DNA from: DASZXJ01 sp035545895
GTDB taxonomy: Bacteria > Planctomycetota > Phycisphaerae > Tepidisphaerales > Tepidisphaeraceae
Assembly: GCA_035545895.1 (NCBI GenBank)
Contig: DASZXJ010000122.1
Span: forward strand, 1 to 35,331
Reading direction: 5' to 3'
DNA: 35,331 bases
In this document: positions 34,142 to 35,331 of the stretch, in pieces
Numbering within the stretch: the first letter of the stretch is position 1
Layout of the letters: each line of letters begins with the position of its first letter
Translations under genes and position numbers: made by a program
Notes under the pieces: model-generated
What the model was told of the DNA's origin: nothing
Database searches by the model: none
Seen by the model: only the letters and a program-made list of their open reading frames with translations

Positions 34142-34399
34142 CGATCCCCAATTTCCCCGCCAACCCCCGCCTGCCTTCGCCTAGCGAACGATGCGGTATC
34201 CCACCGTACCCTCCTACGACTCCGATCGCATCTCTCGCCTGCATTGCGGCTGGCAGCGCAGCCACGGTATCAGGGATTTACGACTTGGAATATGTTTTTC
34301 GGATCGACAACATGGACGACAAATCAGGGGTATGTATGAATCGATGATTCGGGCGCGAGGTTTCAGGTCGGCTGCCCTTGCGGCCATTCGAGGAAAGAT

Positions 34400-35331
34400 A
34401 TGAGGGCAAAACGAGTTGCGTTGTTTGGCCTGGCCTTGGCTGCCGGGTTGTTTGGGATATCGACGAATTTGAAGGCAGCCGTCCCAACCGAGCCGCCCAA
34501 GGAGTCCGCTCATCCGCCTGCCATCGTTCTTTGGCCAGACGGTGCGCCCGGTTCGGAAGCTCGGAAAAACGAACCCGAAAAAATGGCGTGGCGTGAAGAA
34601 CCGGAAAATAACATCACCTTTCCGATCCTGTTCAACGTCCACAATCCATCGATCGTGCCGTTCATTCCTGATAAAACCAAATCCACCGGCGTAGCCGTCA
34701 TTATCGCGCCGGGGGGCGGGCATATGTTCCTGACGATGGATCGCGAGGGATATGACTTGGGCAAAATGCTGGCGGATCGGGGGATCGCCGCGTTTGTGCT
34801 GAAGTATCGGCTGGCGCGCGATCAAGCGGGGGGATCGACCTACAAGACAACCGCTGAACCGGTGGCGGACGGTCTTCGCGCGGTCCGCGTGGTTCGCGCG
34901 CGAGCCACGGAATGGGGCGTGAATCCCAACAAGATCGGCATCCTCGGCTTTTCGGCGGGCGGAGTACCGGCGTGGGGCGCAGCCACCAGATTCGACGAAG
35001 GAAAAGCCGATGCGGCTGACCCAATCGAGCGGCAAAGCTCGCGCCCGAATTTTCTTGGAATGATTTACGCGGAAACTCCACGCGGCGAATTCGAAATCCC
35101 CAAAGGCGTGCCGCCGACCTTTGGCGTGGTGGCGTTTGACGATCCATCCAATCGGGCCGTACCAATGACCAACCTTCTACTCAAACTCAAAGCCGCCAAC
35201 GTGCCGACTGAAATGCACGTCTACGGTATAGGCGGGCATGGGTTCGGCGTGCGGAACGATCGTCCGATCGCGGTCGCCCATTGGCCGGTCCGGTTTGAGG
35301 AATGGCTTGGCGATATCGGAATGTTGAAGAA
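34400..35331 (+). CDS. Secreted alpha/beta hydrolase (esterase, BD-FAE/xylan esterase-like), 3' end outside window
   Basis: The frame is open for 310 codons to the right edge, so the stop is not seen, though the protein appears nearly complete. A signal peptide covers about 1-24. The core has IAPGGGHMFLTMDREGYDLG (oxyanion HGGG-like loop), the nucleophile elbow GFSAGG, and HVYGIGGHGFGV with the catalytic histidine; the acid may be in FDDPSNRAVP. Family relatives remove acetyl or feruloyl groups from xylan or pectin. AGGAAAG lies just before ATG 34400. The 790 bases upstream hold only repeats. Confidence 0.85.
   Translation, partial: MRAKRVALFGLALAAGLFGISTNLKAAVPTEPPKESAHPPAIVLWPDGAPGSEARKNEPEKMAWREEPENNITFPILFNVHNPSIVPFIPDKTKSTGVAVIIAPGGGHMFLTMDREGYDLGKMLADRGIAAFVLKYRLARDQAGGSTYKTTAEPVADGLRAVRVVRARATEWGVNPNKIGILGFSAGGVPAWGAATRFDEGKADAADPIERQSSRPNFLGMIYAETPRGEFEIPKGVPPTFGVVAFDDPSNRAVPMTNLLLKLKAANVPTEMHVYGIGGHGFGVRNDRPIAVAHWPVRFEEWLGDIGMLK

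Overview
The window reads as chromosomal DNA of a soil or freshwater planctomycete-like bacterium (Phycisphaerae-type is my best guess). The support is moderate GC content, Gram-negative envelope genes (lipoproteins, predicted outer-membrane barrels, a LolD/MacB-like ABC pair, a SPOR protein), several plant-polysaccharide enzymes, and many short low-complexity or palindromic intergenic repeats of kinds common in planctomycetes and cyanobacteria. There is no rRNA, tRNA, phage, transposase or CRISPR array. The lineage is inference.

Layout. 1-7245 (minus strand): a phosphotransferase cut by the window edge, an FtsX-type permease with its ATPase, a rhomboid-fold protein that appears to lack the catalytic serine, a Gfo/Idh/MocA oxidoreductase, and a TPR-SPOR lipoprotein. 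7294-8772 (plus): an acyl-CoA ligase-type AMP-binding enzyme. 8769-13628 (minus): a tetrapyrrole operon, sirC-like, ccsA/hemX-like and hemA, then a large membrane protein. 13844-14518 (minus): queC. 14630-17678 (plus): an SGNH esterase of the rhamnogalacturonan acetylesterase type and a GH42 beta-galactosidase. 17742-22403 (plus): a sulfur amino-acid operon made of a DUF3034 barrel, cysK, metY and metX, behind a structured leader. 22615-25836: a GH127-type arabinofuranosidase (plus) and a GH43-like secreted propeller (minus), convergent. 26069-28591 (plus): a hybrid histidine kinase with a degenerate C-terminal HPt-like region, and a ferritin-like protein. 28799-35331: a small unknown protein, an outer-membrane barrel, a MuiA-type DUF4139 protein with a hairpin over its ribosome site, a doubly frameshifted HEAT-like gene, a small lipoprotein, about 790 bases of repeat mosaic, and a secreted alpha/beta hydrolase cut by the right edge.

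How the genes fit together. The esterase, GH42, GH127, GH43-like protein, the terminal hydrolase and possibly the Gfo/Idh enzyme suggest use of pectin side chains (rhamnogalacturonan, galactan, arabinan). The sulfur operon covers homoserine acetylation and sulfhydrylation plus cysteine synthesis. The tetrapyrrole genes cover the first committed haem step, a step towards sirohaem, and a CcsA/HemX-family membrane protein.

The best lead is the leader at 17742-17967. It has a consensus promoter, a 23-codon ORF with two cysteine codons, and a 14-bp hairpin followed by four T. Seven bases inside the short ORF are complementary to the hairpin's 5' arm, so this is a candidate cysteine-responsive attenuator. 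Other leads are several genes whose -10 elements lie 7-9 bases before the start codon (leaderless mRNAs), a Shine-Dalgarno-masking hairpin before the DUF4139 gene, and three proteins with substituted active-site residues (rhomboid, HPt-like region, ferritin-like).
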